A stretch of DNA of 46,434 nt from Planctomycetota bacterium (GTDB lineage: Bacteria > Planctomycetota > MHYJ01 > JACPRB01), in assembly GCA_016209705.1 (NCBI GenBank), contig JACQVR010000096.1, positions 1 through 46,434 on the forward strand, given 5' to 3'. Below the pieces are notes generated by a model. It worked only from the letters and a program-made list of their open reading frames with translations. It ran no database searches and was not told where the DNA came from. The translations under genes were made by a program, and so were the position numbers. Below are positions 7,957 to 15,921 of the stretch, piece after piece (the first letter of the stretch is position 1; each line of letters starts with the position of its first letter).

Positions 7957-8805
7957 TTATCCCCACGCATAGAATCCCTTTCCCGTCTTTTTCCCCAGCT
8001 CTCCGGCCGCCGCCTTGCGCCGCAGGATTTCGGGAGGCCGGTACTGATCGCCGCCCAATTCACGATGAAGGGTTTCCGCGATCGCCAGTCGCACGTCCAA
8101 CCCCACCAGATCGGTCAACCTCAGAGGCCCCATCGGATGGTTGTAACCGAGCTCCATCGCGCGGTCGATGTCCTCCGCGGACGCTACCCCTTGCTCCAGC
8201 ATCCGCATCGCCTCCAAACCCAGAACGACGCCCAGGCGGCTGGTGGCGAAGCCGGGCGTGTCCCGAACGACGATCGCCTGCTTGCCCATTCGCCGGGCGA
8301 CCTCCAGGACGAGCTCGCGCGACGCGTCGCTCGTTCCGTCGTGGACGGCCACTTCCACCAGCTTCATGAGGTGGACCGGATTGAAAAAATGCATGCCGAC
8401 GACGCGGCCGGGTTCGCGCACCGCCCGGGCGATCTTGGCGATCGGAAGCGATGACGTGTTGCTGGCCAGCGTGGCCGAAGCGGGCGCCAGGCCGTCCAGC
8501 TTCTCGAACAACCCGCGCTTCGTGTCCAGGTCCTCCACGACGGCTTCGACCACGAGCCCGGCGTCGCGCACGGCAACCGCCAGATCGGGCTCGACCGAAA
8601 GACGGGCCAGCGCCCGCGTTCGATCTTCCTCGGCGACCTTTCCCTTCCGGACGCCGGCGGCCAGTTCGGCTTCGATCTGCTCTCGGGCGCGGCCGAGCGC
8701 GGCGAGCGCGCTGTCGTGCAAGATGACGGAATATCCGGCGAGGGCGGCGACGTGGGCGATCCCGTGTCCCATCGTTCCGGCCCCGATGACGGCGATTCGT
8801 TCCAT
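7957..8805 (-). CDS. 3-hydroxyacyl-CoA dehydrogenase (3-hydroxybutyryl-CoA dehydrogenase type)
   Basis: 282 residues, the usual size of the single-domain enzyme. It oxidises (S)-3-hydroxyacyl-CoA to the 3-ketoacyl-CoA with NAD(P)+, or the reverse, in fatty acid or butanoate metabolism. The N-terminal Rossmann motif is IAVIGAGTMGHGIAHVAA; GMHFFNPVHLMKLVEV carries the catalytic His, and the C-terminal domain has MELGYNHPMGPLRLTDLVGL and ends KTGKGFYAW. The start at MERIAVIG is chosen because the upstream extension is unlike the family. It faces the RDD gene divergently across 82 bases. No other beta-oxidation gene is adjacent. Confidence 0.93.
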   Translation of the reverse strand: MERIAVIGAGTMGHGIAHVAALAGYSVILHDSALAALGRAREQIEAELAAGVRKGKVAEEDRTRALARLSVEPDLAVAVRDAGLVVEAVVEDLDTKRGLFEKLDGLAPASATLASNTSSLPIAKIARAVREPGRVVGMHFFNPVHLMKLVEVAVHDGTSDASRELVLEVARRMGKQAIVVRDTPGFATSRLGVVLGLEAMRMLEQGVASAEDIDRAMELGYNHPMGPLRLTDLVGLDVRLAIAETLHRELGGDQYRPPEILRRKAAAGELGKKTGKGFYAWG

Positions 8806-8852
8806 GAAAGGGGGGATTTTGAAGCATATCGCCCCGTTCGGCAAGCCCCGGC

Positions 8853-8881
8853 TGGACGGTCGGGCGTAGGTCCCGTACAGT
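8853..8881 (+). promoter_or_regulatory. putative promoter of RDD-SpoIIM operon, near-leaderless
   Basis: TGGACG (8853-8858) and TACAGT (8876-8881) lie 17 nt apart, each with four of six consensus matches; the -10 box ends 6 nt before ATG 8888. The arrangement repeats the short -10 to ATG distance seen at 6994 and 7902. Confidence 0.45.
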
Positions 8882-8887
8882 ACGTTC

Positions 8888-9694
8888 ATGGACCGCCGAG
8901 CCGATTTCGTCGCGATCGAGACGCCGGATCACGTGATTCTGCATTATGAGGTGGCGGGCCTGATGTCCCGCATCCTGGCGGGCGGCGTCGATGCTCTCTT
9001 CCAGGCCGCCATCGCGGTGACGATGGTCGTGGCCGCGATCATCGCGGGCACCTCCGAACTCCTGGGCTGGGCCTCCGGCGCGAGTTCGGAGATCTCCAAG
9101 CTGTCCATCGCCTTCTTCGTGATTCTGCTGTTCGTCGACGTTTGGGGCTACTCCATCCTGTTCGAGATCTTCATGCGCGGCCAGACGCCCGGAAAGCGCC
9201 TCCTGCGGATCCGGGTCATTCGGGACGGCGGATACGCGCTGGCGCCAGGTGAGGTGATCGTCCGGAATCTGATGCGGATTGTGGACTTTCTTCCCTGGGG
9301 ATACCTGGCGGGGCTGACAGTGATGTTTCTCAACCGGCAGAACAAACGCATCGGAGATTACGTGGCGGGGACCTTGGTGATCCGGGATGTTCCTTTGGCC
9401 GCGCCGGTCGCGCCCCCCGCTTCCGCGCACTCATCGCCGCCGGGGCGGCCGCAGGAATGGGACGAACTTCGCGGGGCGGGTGTCGCGCGGCTATCCCCGG
9501 AGCGGATCGGCTTGATCGACGACTTCCTGGAGCGGCGCTCCGCTCTGGATGCCGAGACTCGGCGTCGCCTGGCGCGCCTGATCGCCGAACCGGTGGCGGC
9601 TCAGCTCCAGCGCACCGTGACGGATCACGAGCAGTTCATCGAAGACGTGGCGCGGGCGGTTCGCGAGCTCCGGGGCCAAACCCATGAGACATGA
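8888..9694 (+). CDS. RDD family membrane protein
   Basis: 268 residues. The RDD domain spans roughly residues 20-165, with membrane segments near AALVVDALFQ-type positions (SRILAGGVDALFQAAIAV), LSIAFFVILLFVDVWGYSIL and a third at LPWGYLAGLTVMFL. The family signature FMRGQTPGKRLLRIRVI and NKRIGDYVAGTLVI are present. A Pro/Ala linker and a cytoplasmic helical tail follow. The 3' end overlaps spoIIM by 11 nt. In many bacteria RDD, SpoIIM, DUF58 and MoxR genes are neighbours, as here; the molecular role of RDD proteins in this set is not settled. Confidence 0.9.
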   Translation: MDRRADFVAIETPDHVILHYEVAGLMSRILAGGVDALFQAAIAVTMVVAAIIAGTSELLGWASGASSEISKLSIAFFVILLFVDVWGYSILFEIFMRGQTPGKRLLRIRVIRDGGYALAPGEVIVRNLMRIVDFLPWGYLAGLTVMFLNRQNKRIGDYVAGTLVIRDVPLAAPVAPPASAHSSPPGRPQEWDELRGAGVARLSPERIGLIDDFLERRSALDAETRRRLARLIAEPVAAQLQRTVTDHEQFIEDVARAVRELRGQTHET

Positions 9695-10670
9695 AGCGTT
9701 CCTTCGAGAGCGGCAGGGCGAATGGACCCGGCTGGCGGAGTACGCAGATCGGCTTGAACGAAAGGGGCCGGCGTCGCTTTCGTCCCAGGAGATCCTGGAT
9801 TTCGTCGCTCTCTATCGGCGGGCCACGTCGGATCTGGCGCGCGCCCGCACGCTGAAGGTGGGTTCCGACGTCGTGGATCGGCTGAACCGGCTCGTGGGAC
9901 GCATCCACTTCCATATCTACACCGCCCCGTCGCTGCCGGCGGAACGGATCCTCCGCTACTTCACGAATGGATTTCCCCAAGCCGTGCGCCGCAACCGCCG
10001 CTGGGTGGCGGCGTCGGCGGCGCTTTTCCTCATCCCGGCCCTCGCGGCGTTCGCGGCGGTGGAAAGCAACCCTGCCTTGGCGTTTGTATTCAGCGTCGGT
10101 CCGGAATATGTCCGCCAACTCGATGAACAGTTCGGTTCGTCGTTCGGCGTGGAGGGGCCGTCGCCCGGAGCGGCCGCCATGGGGACCAGCTTATACATTT
10201 TCAATAACGTCCAGGTCTCGTTCCTGGCGTTCGCCTGCGGCGTGTTTTTTGGATTGGGCAGCGCCTACATCTTGGCGTTGAACGGCGCGATCCTCGGCGG
10301 CGTGACCGCCGTCGTCGGCCAATACGGATTATCGGGGAATTTTTGGTCCTTTGTCGCGCCTCACGGCGGAATCGAGCTGTCGGCCATCGTCCTGGCGGGG
10401 GCCGCCGGCCTGATGGTCGGCTCCAAGCTCGTGAATCCCGGCCCGTACACGCGGCGGCGCGCGCTCGTGGTCGCGAGCCGGGAAGCGGCCCGCATCCTGT
10501 TCGGGGTGATCGCGCTGCTCGTCGCGGCCGCCCTGATCGAAGCGGCCGTCTCCCCTTCCGCGTGGCCCCGCGGGATCAAGGTCGCGATCGGAATCGCCAA
10601 CCTGACCGGGCTGGTGACCTATTTCACGCTGGCCGGCCGCGTTACAATAAATTCTCAAAATATATCGTAA
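9684..10670 (+). CDS. SpoIIM family (stage II sporulation protein M-like) membrane protein
   Basis: 328 residues. A cytoplasmic helical N-terminus (about 1-105) is followed by several membrane segments, including RWVAASAALFLIPALAAF, VSFLAFACGVFFGLGSAYIL and a last one near IGIANLTGLVTYF. LYIFNNVQVSFLAF and FWSFVAPHGGIEL are the DUF95/SpoIIM hallmarks. Membership does not imply sporulation; these proteins accompany MoxR/DUF58 in non-spore-formers. The last nine residues (VTINSQNIS) and the stop codon are encoded by the first 31-nt GTTAC element, so the tail was probably replaced when the element arrived. Confidence 0.9.
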   Translation: MRHEAFLRERQGEWTRLAEYADRLERKGPASLSSQEILDFVALYRRATSDLARARTLKVGSDVVDRLNRLVGRIHFHIYTAPSLPAERILRYFTNGFPQAVRRNRRWVAASAALFLIPALAAFAAVESNPALAFVFSVGPEYVRQLDEQFGSSFGVEGPSPGAAAMGTSLYIFNNVQVSFLAFACGVFFGLGSAYILALNGAILGGVTAVVGQYGLSGNFWSFVAPHGGIELSAIVLAGAAGLMVGSKLVNPGPYTRRRALVVASREAARILFGVIALLVAAALIEAAVSPSAWPRGIKVAIGIANLTGLVTYFTLAGRVTINSQNIS

Positions 10671-10703
10671 CTGTTACGAAATATTCTCAAAACTTTTCGT
10701 AAC
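10641..10703. repeat. two tandem GTTAC 31-nt elements
   Basis: Units at 10641-10671 and 10673-10703 are each exactly 31 nt, begin GTTAC, end CGTAAC and share the core ATTCTCAAAA; one base separates them. The second has nine-base complementary ends (GTTACGAAA / TTTCGTAAC). They are strongly AT-rich in a GC-rich region. The first overlaps the 3' end of the SpoIIM gene and the second ends 2 nt before the stop codon of the convergent DUF58 gene. Confidence 0.88.
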
Positions 10704-10705
10704 GA

Positions 10706-12016
10706 TCACCAGAGCCGGCGGGCCTTGAAGTCGAGGTAGCGATTCACGAGCGCCACGGGGATCCGGCCCGCGGGGGCGTGAAGGACCTGCACCCCCTGGC
10801 GCGCCAGGCCTTGCAGCGTCGCCTCCCGCGCCGCGAGCAGGCGGCAGGCGGCCGCCTTCCGATATCCCTCTTCTTCCGTTTCCGGCATCGCATCCGCCAG
10901 GTCGCGCGTCTGCCGGTCTCCCAGCGCGACCACCATCACCACATGCCGCCGAAGCGCGACGGCCACGTAGCCGCGCAGCAGCGCCGACGTCTCCTGGTCC
11001 ACGAGGTTGGTGAACAGCACCACCAGCGCGCGTTTCCGGCCGATGACTTGGAGGCGCGCGAACGCGGCGTCGTAATCCGGCTCGCACAACTTGGCCTCCA
11101 CATCGAAGAGCGCCTCCGCCAGCGCGGCCACCGCGGCGCGGCCTTTGCGCGGAGGCACGACGCGCTCCAACCGATCCGTGAACACCAGGGCGCCAACGCG
11201 ATCGTCGTACTCCGCCGCCACGCGCGCCAGAAGCAGCGCCCCGTGCAAGGCGTAGTCGATCTTGACCAGGCCATCGACCTCCGCGGTCAGCATTCGGCCC
11301 GCGTCGATCATCAGGAAAACGGTCTGGCCGCGCTCCGCCTGATACTCCCGCGAAATGACGCGGCCGTGCCGGGCCGTCGCCTTCCAGTCGATCACGCGCG
11401 GATCGTCGTCATGGTGGTACTCCCTCAGGCGCGCGAATTCCATTCCTTGACCCCGCAGCCGCTGCGGCCGGAATCCCATCTCGCGCACCCGCAAGCGCCG
11501 GACAAGAATTTGATACTCCTTGATGCTGTGCACGGCCGGATAAACCTTTACCTGCGCCTCCACGGCGCACCGCGCGTCACGCTGGAAAAGCCCCAGGAAG
11601 GACCGGTATCGAACGAACAGCGGACCGACCGTGTGACGGCCCCGCCGCCTCGGCACGGCGCTGAAGCGGAGGCGCGCCGCCGCGCGCGGAATCAACTCGA
11701 AGGTGACCGGCGCTTCCGGAACGGTCCAGGACTCCGGAACCACGAGCCGGGCCGTCGCCCGCCCGCGCGCGCCGCCCGAATTTCGCAGCTCGATGCGGAT
11801 CGATTCCGGAATCCCCAGCGACGCCACCTTGTTCACCGCGATTGAGCCCTTCAACGCGCCAGGCGAATCGGTCAGGGCCAGATCGACGCCCCACGCCGCC
11901 AGAAGCAAGGCGTCGGCGATCCACCCCAGCATGGAGACGCCGGGAACGAAGATGGCCGCGGCGAAGGGCGCCGCCGCCACGCCGATCAGGAACCAGAGCC
12001 GCGGAGTGGGAACCAT
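10706..12016 (-). CDS. DUF58 domain protein of the MoxR cluster
   Basis: 436 residues. Two hydrophobic segments at the N-terminus (WFLIGVAAAPFAAAIFVPG and IADALLLAAWGVDLAL) anchor it. The DUF58 signature REYHHDDDPRVIDW lies around residues 198-211, then a von Willebrand factor A-like domain follows (FLMIDAGRMLTAE, LVVLFTNLVDQE). DUF58 proteins are regarded as partners of MoxR AAA+ ATPases. It is the last gene of the minus-strand operon and is separated from moxR by the TCAGTTA heptad repeat. Confidence 0.93.
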   Translation of the reverse strand: MVPTPRLWFLIGVAAAPFAAAIFVPGVSMLGWIADALLLAAWGVDLALTDSPGALKGSIAVNKVASLGIPESIRIELRNSGGARGRATARLVVPESWTVPEAPVTFELIPRAAARLRFSAVPRRRGRHTVGPLFVRYRSFLGLFQRDARCAVEAQVKVYPAVHSIKEYQILVRRLRVREMGFRPQRLRGQGMEFARLREYHHDDDPRVIDWKATARHGRVISREYQAERGQTVFLMIDAGRMLTAEVDGLVKIDYALHGALLLARVAAEYDDRVGALVFTDRLERVVPPRKGRAAVAALAEALFDVEAKLCEPDYDAAFARLQVIGRKRALVVLFTNLVDQETSALLRGYVAVALRRHVVMVVALGDRQTRDLADAMPETEEEGYRKAAACRLLAAREATLQGLARQGVQVLHAPAGRIPVALVNRYLDFKARRLW

Positions 12017-12021
12017 GGGGA

Positions 12022-12064
12022 GCTATCAGCTGTCAGTTATCAGTTGTCAGTTATCAGTTATCAG
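12022..12064. repeat. TCAGTTA heptad repeat, single arm
   Basis: Six consecutive 7-nt words of the form (A/G)TCAGTT or variants run from about 12024 to 12064, between the start of the DUF58 gene and the end of moxR. A 19-base stretch (TCAGTTGTCAGTTATCAGT) is shared with the gnd/zwf hairpin at 44719-44738. Only one arm is clearly present here, with a weak complementary remnant (CACTGAGCGCTGAGAG) at 12082-12097. Confidence 0.75.
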
Positions 12065-12110
12065 CAAAGAGGCCAGCGACCCACTGAGCGCTGAGAGCCG
12101 ACGGCGGAGG

Positions 12111-13064
12111 CTACTTGGGCACCTTGACCGCGCCGATCACGTCGCGCACGACGTCATCCTCGCGCGTGCCTTCAACCTCCGTCTCCGCCCGCAGCATCAC
12201 GCGATGCCGCAACACCGGCAGCGCGCACCCTTTCACATCGTCCGGCACCACGTAATCCCGGCCCCGAACGGCCGCCAGCGCTTTCGACAGCAAAAGCAGG
12301 TTGACCGCGGCCCGCGGGCTGGCCCCCACCGCGATCGCGGGCCAGTCACGCGTCTGCCGCACCACATCCACGCAATAGGCGACGATGGCATCCTCCGCCC
12401 GCACGGCATGGACTTCTCCCCGCAACGCCAGGAGATCCTCGATGGACAGGCGCGGCTTCAACGCGCCCGAGGGCAGTTCATGGATCAGCACGCCGTCTCG
12501 ATACCGCGCCAACATTTCCCGCTCGTGCGGCGCTTCGGGATACCCGATCGCGATCTTCACCATGAAGCGGTCAAGCTGGGCCTCGGGCAAAGGATACGTC
12601 CCTTCGTACTCGATGGGGTTTTGCGTGGCGAAGACCGTGAAGGACCGCGGCAGCTCATGAGGCCGGCCGTCCGCCGTCACGCGACGCTCCTGCATCGCTT
12701 CGAGAAGCGCGGCCTGCGTCTTCGAAGGCGCCCGGTTGATCTCGTCGGCCAACACGATATCCGCAAAGACGGGCCCGGGACGGAACGTGAACGTGCGATC
12801 GGCCGGATTGAAGACGCTCGTGCCGGTGATGTCCGCGGGCATCAGGTCGGGCGTGAACTGGATGCGCGCGTACCGCCCGCCGACCGAGGCGGCCAGAGCC
12901 CGCACCGCCAGCGTCTTGGCGGTGCCGGGGTACCCCTCCAGAAGCGCGTGACCGCCCGCCAAAAGGGTGGCGAACAGCATCTCCAACGTCGAGTCCAAGC
13001 CGATGACCGCGCGATCGAACTCTTCCCGAACGGCGGCGTACCCTTCTCCGATGCGCATCGTCAT
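12111..13064 (-). CDS. MoxR family AAA+ ATPase
   Basis: 317 residues. Walker A is GYPGTAKT (about residues 48-55), Walker B is IVLADEIN, and sensor 1 is FATQNPIEYEGTYPLPEAQLD-like, all standard for MoxR. The family acts as a chaperone-like ATPase on von Willebrand domain partners, here most likely the DUF58 protein encoded next. ATG 13064 is chosen over an in-frame upstream codon because AGGAGAGGG lies about 6 nt before it. The start overlaps the DUF4350 stop by 4 nt (ATGA), implying translational coupling. Confidence 0.95.
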   Translation of the reverse strand: MTMRIGEGYAAVREEFDRAVIGLDSTLEMLFATLLAGGHALLEGYPGTAKTLAVRALAASVGGRYARIQFTPDLMPADITGTSVFNPADRTFTFRPGPVFADIVLADEINRAPSKTQAALLEAMQERRVTADGRPHELPRSFTVFATQNPIEYEGTYPLPEAQLDRFMVKIAIGYPEAPHEREMLARYRDGVLIHELPSGALKPRLSIEDLLALRGEVHAVRAEDAIVAYCVDVVRQTRDWPAIAVGASPRAAVNLLLLSKALAAVRGRDYVVPDDVKGCALPVLRHRVMLRAETEVEGTREDDVVRDVIGAVKVPK

Positions 13065-14257
13065 GGATTCGCCCTCTCCTCCGACCGCACCCATCTTCGG
13101 CGCAACGCCTCCAGTTCCTTCATGATGCTCACCATGTCGGCCGGTTCGACACGTTCATGCCCGGCCCGCTGCGCCCGCTCCAACGTCCGGCGCACGCCTT
13201 CCGGATCGAGTCCGGCCCGCGCGGCGCGGCGACCAAGCATCGCCGGATCGCGCGTACCGAATCGCTTGTGGATCGAATCCATGACGTCATTCAGGACGAG
13301 TTCCACGGCCATTGAAGAGGCTCGCGCCGCCCGGCTGAGACGAGCGAACGCCTCGATGAACTCCTGCGGCCGGCGGCGTCGCTCCTCGAGCACGGGACGC
13401 GGCGGGCCCAGCCGGCGGCCGGCGCCGTACAACACCAGCAAGCCCAACACCACCAGATGAATGAGAACTCCTCCCGCCGGCGTGTCCATCAGATAGGCCA
13501 GCGGACTCTGCCCTTCGACGTACCCGTGATGATACTCGTCGAAGGCGATCCGCCCCCCTTCGGCCCGGGCCAGCGCCGCGTGCGCCAGCAGCGCCGAATG
13601 GTCTTCTTCGAGGAGCGCGTCGTTGCGGGCCGCGTGCAGATCCGCGAACACGACCGCCTCTCCCCGGCCTACCCGAGCGTACGCGACGATCCATCCACCG
13701 CCGTCTTCGGCCAGCGCGCGCGCCGCGACCGGAGCGCCCGGCGCGGAACGGAGGCGAGGCCCGGGAATCGCCTTGACACGATACGTATCCGCCAGTCCCA
13801 GCGCCGACACATCGACCTCCACCGCCGCCGCCGAGCCCGTGTACCCTCGCGGCTCCCACGCGAGCCCCAATCTTGACAGCGGATCTCCCCACGACTCCGG
13901 CGAACGAGGCGCGAAGATCAGCGTGCCTCCCTCCTCCATCCAGCGCCACACGGCGTCCATCTCCTGGGCGTCGGGCTCGACGGAGGCCGCCAGAACGAAA
14001 CAGACGCGGACATCGGGCGCGATCAAATCCAGCCGCCGCTCGTGCCGGACGACCTTCCCGCCGAACCGCTCCAACAACGTCGCCAGCGCGCGAGTTCCGG
14101 ATCGCGTCACGGCCCGACTCTGTCCCTGCTGGCGGTCCTCTTGCCGCTCATCGGGCTTGGAAGGCCTTTCTCCGAAGAGCAATCCTCCGGCCACCAGCGC
14201 CGCCACGGCGGCCAGAACGACGACGTGCTCGAATCGAACGGGCTTAAGTGCTTTCAC
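13061..14257 (-). CDS. DUF4350 domain membrane protein
   Basis: 398 residues. One N-terminal membrane segment (VVVLAAVAALVAGGLLFG) precedes an extracytoplasmic domain with SGTRALATLLERFGG, GGTLIFAPRSPESW and VVFADLHAARNDALLEEDHS, the last resembling a DUF4350 core; FDEYHHGY follows. A second membrane segment (GVLIHLVVLGLLVLYGAG) leads to a cytoplasmic helical tail. It overlaps both neighbours in the operon (DUF4129 by 14 nt, moxR by 4 nt). These genes recur with MoxR and DUF58 but their function is not established. Confidence 0.88.
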   Translation of the reverse strand: MKALKPVRFEHVVVLAAVAALVAGGLLFGERPSKPDERQEDRQQGQSRAVTRSGTRALATLLERFGGKVVRHERRLDLIAPDVRVCFVLAASVEPDAQEMDAVWRWMEEGGTLIFAPRSPESWGDPLSRLGLAWEPRGYTGSAAAVEVDVSALGLADTYRVKAIPGPRLRSAPGAPVAARALAEDGGGWIVAYARVGRGEAVVFADLHAARNDALLEEDHSALLAHAALARAEGGRIAFDEYHHGYVEGQSPLAYLMDTPAGGVLIHLVVLGLLVLYGAGRRLGPPRPVLEERRRRPQEFIEAFARLSRAARASSMAVELVLNDVMDSIHKRFGTRDPAMLGRRAARAGLDPEGVRRTLERAQRAGHERVEPADMVSIMKELEALRRRWVRSEERANP

Positions 14258-14846
14258 CGGCGAGTCTCCGGGCGATGCCGTCGCAATCGGAAAGGACCCG
14301 AGGTTCGAGAGGGCGCCGCCCGAACACCGCGGGTTCGTAATAGCTCACCAGCCGTCCGAACAGCGCCCGATCGCCGGGATGGCCACGCAACAGAGCCTCA
14401 TATTCGCGAACCGTGGCGCGCTCCGCTCCCCGGGCCAGGCCGCGGAGCTCCAATCCGGACATCGCCGCCCGCAGATACAGCGACACCGCCAGGACCACGT
14501 CCCCGCGGCGCGCGGCCGCGCGCGCGGAGTCGAGAATCTCTCTCGGGCTTTCTCCCCTCCGGCCGGAGGCCGGTCCCGACACGGAACGCCGGCGCGACCG
14601 TACCGCGCGAGCCAGCACGATGCCGGCATGAAGGAAAATCGGAACCAGGATCAGCAGGCACGCGACCAACACCAGCCAATACAGCACGGGCGACGCTTCA
14701 TGAAGCCCGGCCAAGGTCTCGAAAAGCCCCTGCATTTCTTCGATCAGCCACCGGAAGAAGGTGCGATCCCGCTCCGGACCGAAGCGGAACGCTCCGGAAT
14801 CCAGGATGGCGCGCGCGGCCTTCCGGATCTCTTCGCGATCCGGCAA
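14244..14846 (-). CDS. DUF4129 domain protein
   Basis: About 200 residues from TTG 14846, or 222 from ATG 14912. A membrane segment (SPVLYWLVLVACLLILVPIFL) is followed by the DUF4129 region with LDSARAAARRGDVVLAVSLYLRAAMSGLE and REYEALLRGH. The longer start lies inside a GGAGAT repeat block, so its first about 22 residues would be repeat-encoded; the TTG follows an AGGAAGG but with very short spacing. The start is therefore unresolved. Its 3' end overlaps DUF4350, confirming the operon. Confidence 0.78.
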   Translation of the reverse strand: MPDREEIRKAARAILDSGAFRFGPERDRTFFRWLIEEMQGLFETLAGLHEASPVLYWLVLVACLLILVPIFLHAGIVLARAVRSRRRSVSGPASGRRGESPREILDSARAAARRGDVVLAVSLYLRAAMSGLELRGLARGAERATVREYEALLRGHPGDRALFGRLVSYYEPAVFGRRPLEPRVLSDCDGIARRLAGEST

Positions 14847-14862
14847 ACCTTCCTGTAGGAGA

Positions 14863-15009
14863 GGAGCAGATACAGGGAGATCGGGAGATAGTCTTGGATC
14901 CCATCTCCACATCTCCCTGAATCTCCTAGGAGATTGTCGCGATCGTGAAGATGGGGCGACGAGGCTCGGCCGTCCTCATCCCCGCATCTCCTCCATCTCG
15001 ATATCTCCT
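14863..15009. repeat. GGAGAT-family repeat block
   Basis: Between the membrane protein gene and the DUF4129 gene lie two sets of complementary words: CAGGGAGATCGGGAGATAG pairing with ATCTCCACATCTCCCTG (14873-14928), then a second set ending CCCGCATCTCC, CATCTCGATATCTCC up to 15008. The phasing is 8-9 nt as in the other GGAGAT blocks. It ends directly at the stop codon of the upstream gene. Confidence 0.7.
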
Positions 15010-15825
15010 CTAGGAAGCCATCCGCGCGGCCGCGAGCTGCAAGTCGAACGCCTCCTTGCGAACCCGCACGTCGAAATAGAGCAGGACCCAGGCGACGGCC
15101 CACAGCGGCTCCACGAGCAGCGTGGCCATCCACGAAGCGCTCTGACTCAGGACCGTCCGGAGCGCTTCCGACTCGATCCACAGCGGAGCGATCCATTGAT
15201 AGGCCATCTGAATCACCCCGCCCAGGATGAAACCGACGACCACCGTAATCGCCCACAGGCCGAGAACGCGCCAGCGATGTCCGCCGCTCAAATCCTTGCT
15301 GCGGCTCATCGCGTCCGTTCCCGTGACTCCCTCGACGATCATGATCGGTGGAACGAAGGCGAAGAGGACCGCCACATAGATGCCGGGGACCAAGCAGAAC
15401 ATCGCGCCCAGCCCCACCAGAAGTCCGACGAGAAACGTGGTGAGCAGGTACTTCCAAAATATCGCGAAAATCGCCGCGTACGCCGATTGAAGAGAAACCG
15501 TCCGGCCGAGGTATCGATCCGCAATCGCCCGGCTCAGCGCGCCCTTGGCGATCGGGATCGCGATCAGGTGCAGCAACAGGACGGCGGCCATCATCCCGCA
15601 AAACAGCACGATCACGCCCGCGGCCATCTCTTTCGAAGGCGCTCCTTGGGCTTCGGGAACGGCGGTGAACAGGGCGCCGTACGACGCCGCAAAGAGGACC
15701 ACGATCGGAACGTAAGGTACCGCCATGATCCCAAGGAAAAGGAAAAAATTGTCGCGGTACAGTTTGAACGCAGCGTCGAGGATTTCAATCACCGTCATCG
15801 GCCGTAGCGACGGCGAAGCGTCCAT
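15010..15825 (-). CDS. polytopic membrane protein (YciC/glycerophosphoryl diester phosphodiesterase membrane domain-like)
   Basis: 271 residues with about six membrane segments, for example FFLFLGIMAVPYVPIVVLF, AAVLLLHLIAIPIAKGAL, YLLTTFLVGLLVGLGAMFCL and LGLWAITVVVGFILGGVIQ. The opening RPMTVIEILDAAFKLYRDNF and the central FVPPIMIVEGVTGTDAMSRS are typical of this membrane family (Pfam-type GPDPase_memb). No catalytic residues are evident. It is first in the MoxR/DUF58 operon. A TATTAT lies 9 nt before the ATG, so its mRNA may also have almost no leader. Confidence 0.82.
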   Translation of the reverse strand: MDASPSLRPMTVIEILDAAFKLYRDNFFLFLGIMAVPYVPIVVLFAASYGALFTAVPEAQGAPSKEMAAGVIVLFCGMMAAVLLLHLIAIPIAKGALSRAIADRYLGRTVSLQSAYAAIFAIFWKYLLTTFLVGLLVGLGAMFCLVPGIYVAVLFAFVPPIMIVEGVTGTDAMSRSKDLSGGHRWRVLGLWAITVVVGFILGGVIQMAYQWIAPLWIESEALRTVLSQSASWMATLLVEPLWAVAWVLLYFDVRVRKEAFDLQLAAARMAS

Positions 15826-15921
15826 GCGAAAATGATAATAAGCCGGCGGGCGAAGGCGGAAGAAAATCCCGAGGTTGCGAATCGCCGAGGAGCGCGAGGC
15901 TCGATCCCGAAACGCCCGCCA

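Noticed and set aside
6995..7966. PilZ protein extended upstream to 7966
   Set aside because: The extension is an out-of-frame reading of the ferredoxin reductase-type gene.
10641..10703. Tandem GTTAC units as a CRISPR array
   Set aside because: Units are separated by one base, not by spacers, and no cas genes are present.
11703..13460. 585-codon plus-strand frame opposite DUF58, MoxR and DUF4350
   Set aside because: It crosses the heptad repeat and three recognised genes on the other strand; no domain is visible.
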